From Baffinella frigidus (taxonomy: Eukaryota > Cryptophyceae > Cryptomonadales > Baffinellaceae), in contig MU647124.1 of assembly GCA_026770585.1 (NCBI GenBank), forward strand, positions 151,645 through 170,238: a stretch of DNA of 18,594 nucleotides. The letters are read 5' to 3'. Positions 15,736-18,594 of the stretch are shown piece by piece (position 1 is the first letter of the stretch; each line of letters begins with the position of its first letter). Under the pieces are notes generated by a model. It was not told the origin of the DNA. It saw only the letters and a list, made by a program, of their open reading frames with translations, and made no database searches. The translations under genes were made by a program, and so were the position numbers.

Positions 15736-16138
15736 CTAGCTGGCGGAGACGGGCGCGGCACTGTACATTGCGACAGCCGGCAGTACAACGGCCAGGAAAA
15801 CGAAGATCAGCCCGAGAATCCACCCCCACTTCTCGTCGTCCGCCCGGTCCGCGACGTGTCTTCCCCCACCGACCGCGTCCCGTTCGCCTGCACCGCCACC
15901 AGCGCCTGCGGATTCCCCGCTGTTCCCCGCCGCTTTCGCACCAGCTCCGCCCCGCTGCCTCAGACCCCCGCTCCTAGCGTCGCCCGGGTCGGCTGCTGGA
16001 TGCGCAACTCCCTGGCGCAGCTCGTCAGCCACTGCCGCGGCAATTTCGTCGACCAATTCGTCAGGGTGTCCTCCGCGCCCGGCGTGCCGTGCACGGAGGA
16101 CCTCGCCGGGATCCTCCTCCGCAATCGTGCCCAGCTGG
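15736..16138 (-). CDS. Putative exon of a small C-terminally anchored membrane protein
   Basis: A GC-rich minus-strand frame, open back to a TGA near 16296 but without an ATG, so I infer a splice acceptor. The best candidate is the pyrimidine-rich CTCTTGTCAACAG| at 16139, which enters the frame in phase 2. The encoded stretch runs through a charged helix-like segment (DELVDEIAAAVADELRQG) and a Gly/Ala-rich linker. Near the C-terminus it reaches one clear membrane segment (WGWILGLIFVFLAVVLPAV) followed by a short tail, ending at TAG 15736-15738. A single C-terminal segment suggests a tail-anchored protein facing the cytosol. No family is recognised. The first exon should lie between 16140 and the Spinster-like gene start, but I could not fix it. 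The acylphosphatase ATG is only 98 bp downstream, so the two are close tandem genes, or this is part of a differently spliced upstream exon set. Confidence 0.4.
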
Positions 16139-16468
16139 CTGTTGACAAGAGGAGAACGGCCGTCCTCTCCTTGCTCCCCTGTCTTGGTCCGTGAGAGTTG
16201 CCTGAGATTGCCCAGATTTTGACGTGTTGTAATTTTTATTGGAAGCCCAGAGCCGCTGCGTCCTTGGAGCGGCTTTGTATCAAAATTACTACACCTTCAA
16301 ACCGATGGTCCCAGGCTGTACCCAAGGGCCGCAATAAGGGCGCTTGCACCTCGCGACTCGCGCCGTGTACCGCGCCGCGCTTCACAGGCGAGCGTGCATC
16401 GCACTCGGAGGGAGTGAGGGGTGCATACAACCCCCACAGCTGCGCGCGCCTCCTCCTCCGTTCCCAAG

Positions 16469-18594
16469 ATGGCGCCCTTAGCGATGGTCAGCGTCGTCTC
16501 TCCCGCAGAACGGGCGGAACGGGACCAGCTCCCGCTTCTGGACAGCGAAGAGGAGGCCGCCGGAGAGGCCTTCCGGCGTGGCGCAGTGAATCAAGGGGAA
16601 GCGCGGAAGGGTGATGCGGGGGGGGGCGATGCGGGGTCCGGGAACATGGGCGCAGTGCATCACAGTGAAGATCGGGAAGGGAGCGGGGGATGCTGCCGGA
16701 TTCACCTCTCGCCAAAAGTGCTGCTCGCGGTTTTCATCTACGCGAACCTCCTCAACTACATCGACAGGTCAGCGGCGGTTTAGGGTTGGGTTGGTGTGGG
16801 GTTTGGGGGATTAGGTCTTGGGGGTTGTGTCAAGTAAGGCAGCAATGAATCATGTCAAGCGCACCGGCTTGTTGTACACAGAGGAACACAAGACGTGCAC
16901 ATCCACCTGTATGAGACCCGAACGAGGTACCCCTATAGGCGGCGCGATACTCCCGGGCAGCTATCCTGTGCCCTCTAAACCCTAAACCCTAAAAAAATAA
17001 ACCCTAAACTCTAAACCCTAAATCTCAAGCCCTAAACCCTAAACCCTAAACCCTAAGCCCTAAGACCTAACCCTAAACCCTAAAACCTAAACCCTAAGCC
17101 CCAAACCCTTCCCCTTAACCCTACAACCTAAACCCCGAGCCCTCAACCCCTAACCCTAACCCTAACCCTAACCCTAACCCTAAACCCTAAACCCTAAAAC
17201 CCGACCCCTAACCCAGGTGACACGAGCGGCGCTCACCTGTCGAGACAGTTCCCATCGCTAAACCCTAAACCGTAATCAACCCTAAACCTTGATGTCAACC
17301 CTTGTGAACCCTTGTCACCCCTGGACACAGGGGCCTGGTGATGGGCGCGCTCCCCGAGTTCTGCGTGAACTGCGTCGACGAACACATCTTCTCCTACAAC
17401 CTCAACCCTGAACCCTGAACCCTGAAACCCTAGAACCTAAACCCTGAACCCTACAACCCTACAACCTAAACCCTGGACCCTACACCCCAAACCCTGACCC
17501 CCAACCCAGGTGATACCTGGAAAGGCAGTTCCCATCGCTAAACCTTCAACCCTGATCACCCCTAAACCCTGAGCCCTAAACCCTGTAACCAGGGGCCTGG
17601 TGATGGGCGCCCTCCCCGAGTTCTGCGTAAACTGCGTCGACGAGCACATCTTTTCCGACTGCGCGGCGCAGCGCTCCTGCCTCTGGACCAACGTCACGCT
17701 CGGAACGGTCGGAAGCGCGGCGGGGAACGGGAGTGATGGGGACTGCACGTTTGATCCGGAGGTTGCGCCGAATATGGGCATCGGGGGGAGCATGGGGGTG
17801 AACCAGACGGCGCAGGTAACGTGACCGCGCCTGGGCATACGTGGGATTTTCATACACACTCCTTCGCGCTCAAACTGTTTAGGTGGCTTATCGTGGTACC
17901 GATTTTTGAAAATCCACATGGCAAGGGCTCCAATTCCCAATAATTTTGGCGTGTTTCCCGGGTAGAATCAACTTTACTCGAACACCGCACAGTAAAATGA
18001 AAGTACAACTAACGACCTGGCGTGACCTACACGAAACGACCCCGGCGTGTGTGGAGCTGCGGTGGGACATTGAGCACCTGTCTGAGTTCGTACACAGCGT
18101 GTATCCCTTCAGTGCCCATAGGGTGGATATTCACCCCAACTCGCCCTAGGCAGGTCCCGGGGCCCTACCGTAGGGCGTATGCGCCTACTCGCCACTGAAG
18201 GGATAGTGCACATGACCTCTTTCGTGTTCCTGCGCTAATCCGGGGACATGTCTGATTTCAAAGAAGATGGATCCCTATGTGTTCATAGGAGTTGAAAGAA
18301 GATTAATTAGGGCCCTACGTAAATTTAATTAGGGTAGAACCCGGTTTGATAGTCCATTTTCTTTGAAATTAAACATACTCCCGGATGAGCGCAGGGGGTG
18401 CTCGCGGGCGCGTTCATGGGGGGCTACTGTGTCTTCTCGCCCATCTTCGCGTACCTTGCATCCACGGACATCTCTCCTTTCTCCATCGTCGGGACTGGCC
18501 TCTCAGTCTGGCCCCCCCCTGCCATGCTCGGATCCCCCCCCCCGCACTACAACGGTCTCCCCCCCCCCCTTTCTACCCACGCACCCCCCCTTCC
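16469..18594 (+). CDS. Spinster-like MFS transporter, 5' part (runs off window)
   Basis: Spinster-type major-facilitator proteins are polytopic transporters, known in animals for sphingolipid or lysolipid export and for lysosomal roles. Exon 1 is 16469-16767, exon 2 is 17593-17815, and exon 3 is 18395 onward. Junctions are GACAG|GTCAGC, AACCAG|GGGC, GCGCAG|GTAACG and GCGCAG|GGGG, in frame (phases 2 and 0). The ATG at 16469 (AAGATGG) is preferred over 16421. Residues 1-83 are hydrophilic with an acidic dileucine motif (DQLPLL) and a Cys pair. First membrane segment VLLAVFIYANLLNYID leads into the family NYxDR signature, completed across intron 1. Exon 2 codes for a long loop (about 74 residues) with several Cys and the N-glycosylation motifs NVT, NGS and NQT. 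Exon 3 gives the second membrane segment (GVLAGAFMGGYCVFSPIFAY) and VGTGLSVW, like the family's VGLxxWSxA. The usual GDR after that segment is replaced by ASTDIS. The substrate cannot be told. Confidence 0.8.
16971..17330. repeat. CCCTAAA-type repeats in Spinster-like intron 1, first block
   Basis: C-strand telomere-like units at 16971-17216, including tandem CCCTAA (6-bp) and CCCTAAA (7-bp) runs near 17149-17195. A second patch lies at 17260-17310 ahead of the dead exon copy. A short G-strand patch (GGTTTAGGGTTGGG) sits right at the intron donor at about 16778-16830. Near 16911-16937 is a lone R3-like end (GAACGAGGTACCCCTATAG). Confidence 0.8.
17331..17394 (+). pseudogene. Truncated duplicate of Spinster-like exon 2
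   Basis: Preceded by CACAG, this 64-bp stretch matches the first 64 bp of exon 2 (17593-17656) with four differences, all at third codon positions and all synonymous. After TCC the exon gives way abruptly to CCCTGAA-type repeat, so it lacks a donor and would hit TGA in the repeat. The flank is duplicated too (CAGTTCCCATCGCTAAACC at 17241 and 17527). If spliced in, it would break the frame, so it is probably dead. Confidence 0.8.
17395..17592. repeat. CCCTAAA/CCCTGAA repeats between the two exon copies
   Basis: Degenerate C-strand telomere-like units at 17395-17500 and 17540-17590, separated by the duplicated unique flank (ACCCAGGTGATACC, CAGTTCCCATCGC). This is the last part of Spinster-like intron 1, ending at the acceptor AACCAG. 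Confidence 0.75.
18102..18205. mobile_element. R4 MITE, intact reference copy, in an intron
   Basis: 104 bp, TATCCCTTCAGTGCCC to GCCACTGAAGGGATA, with outer TA and a GC-rich palindromic centre. It lies in Spinster-like intron 2 (17816-18394) and supplies the undisrupted sequence for the nested pair at 10881-11172. Confidence 0.8.
18255..18369. mobile_element. Short MITE-like element with 17-bp inverted ends
   Basis: ATTTCAAAGAAGATGGA at the left and TCCATTTTCTTTGAAAT at the right (one mismatch), 115 bp in all. Inside is a direct repeat TTAATTAGGG (about 18303 and 18325). It lies in Spinster-like intron 2, ending 25 bp before the exon 3 acceptor. Only copy in the window. Confidence 0.65.
18512..18594. 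repeat. C-homopolymer runs at the window end
   Basis: Four or more runs of 7-10 C separated by short mixed sequence. They overlap or follow the 3' end of Spinster-like exon 3, so run-length errors could affect the reading frame. I therefore do not fix the exon end. Confidence 0.7.

Noticed and set aside
15318-15739. Plus-strand ORFs opposite acylphosphatase exon 1
   Set aside because: They are antisense shadows of a GC-rich exon whose minus-strand frame has a recognised domain and exact splice sites.
1-18594. tRNA or rRNA genes
   Set aside because: No cloverleaf with a conserved GTTCRANNC arm and no recognisable rRNA core sequence was seen by eye on either strand. A covariance-model scan was not possible here.

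Overview
The window looks like nuclear DNA of a gene-sparse, repeat-rich eukaryote, most likely a unicellular alga. The reasons are two intron-containing genes whose reading frames join exactly across GT-AG introns, GC-rich coding exons, Arabidopsis-type telomere-like repeats (TTTAGGG/CCCTAAA) in large interstitial blocks, and many small non-coding transposon relics. I cannot name the species. A TTTAGGG-type alga (cryptophyte, haptophyte, dinoflagellate or green lineage) is the most I would infer.

Layout. Positions 1-8000 are mostly intergenic and full of short mobile-element relics. They include palindromic MITEs with TA at their ends (families here called R3 and R4), a 160-bp MITE (R5), a foldback family (R6), a SINE-like family ending in ACCTAAAGG tandem units, two 212-bp hairpin elements and a decayed copia-type integrase fragment on the minus strand near 7.1 kb. 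The only plausible coding exon there is an acidic, unrecognised ORF at 3966-4388 (minus). Positions 8030-9366 hold a 21-bp minisatellite followed by 0.9 kb of degenerate CCCTAAA-like repeat. Positions 9387-12100 hold a minus-strand SINE-like copy, about 1.1 kb with no recognised content, and a cluster of nested or adjacent MITEs.

The right third is genic. An acylphosphatase gene runs on the minus strand (exons 15637-15297, 12807-12726 and 12400 to about 12338 or further). It is split across three separate ORFs, and its 2.5-kb first intron is largely 2 kb of telomere-like repeat. A putative minus-strand exon with a C-terminal membrane anchor lies just upstream (about 16138-15736). Transcribed the other way is the 5' part of a Spinster-like major-facilitator transporter (exons 16469-16767, 17593-17815 and 18395 onward, running off the window). 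Its first intron also holds CCCTAAA repeats and a truncated duplicate of exon 2. Its second intron holds two MITEs.

The genes do not form an obvious pathway. The most notable pattern is that both genes carry telomere-like repeat in their first intron, on opposite genomic strands, mostly in the same sense orientation (CCCTAAA in the pre-mRNA). That orientation contains no AG or GT dinucleotides. The other notable pattern is the pair of 212-bp hairpins whose arms differ in sequence but stay self-complementary.
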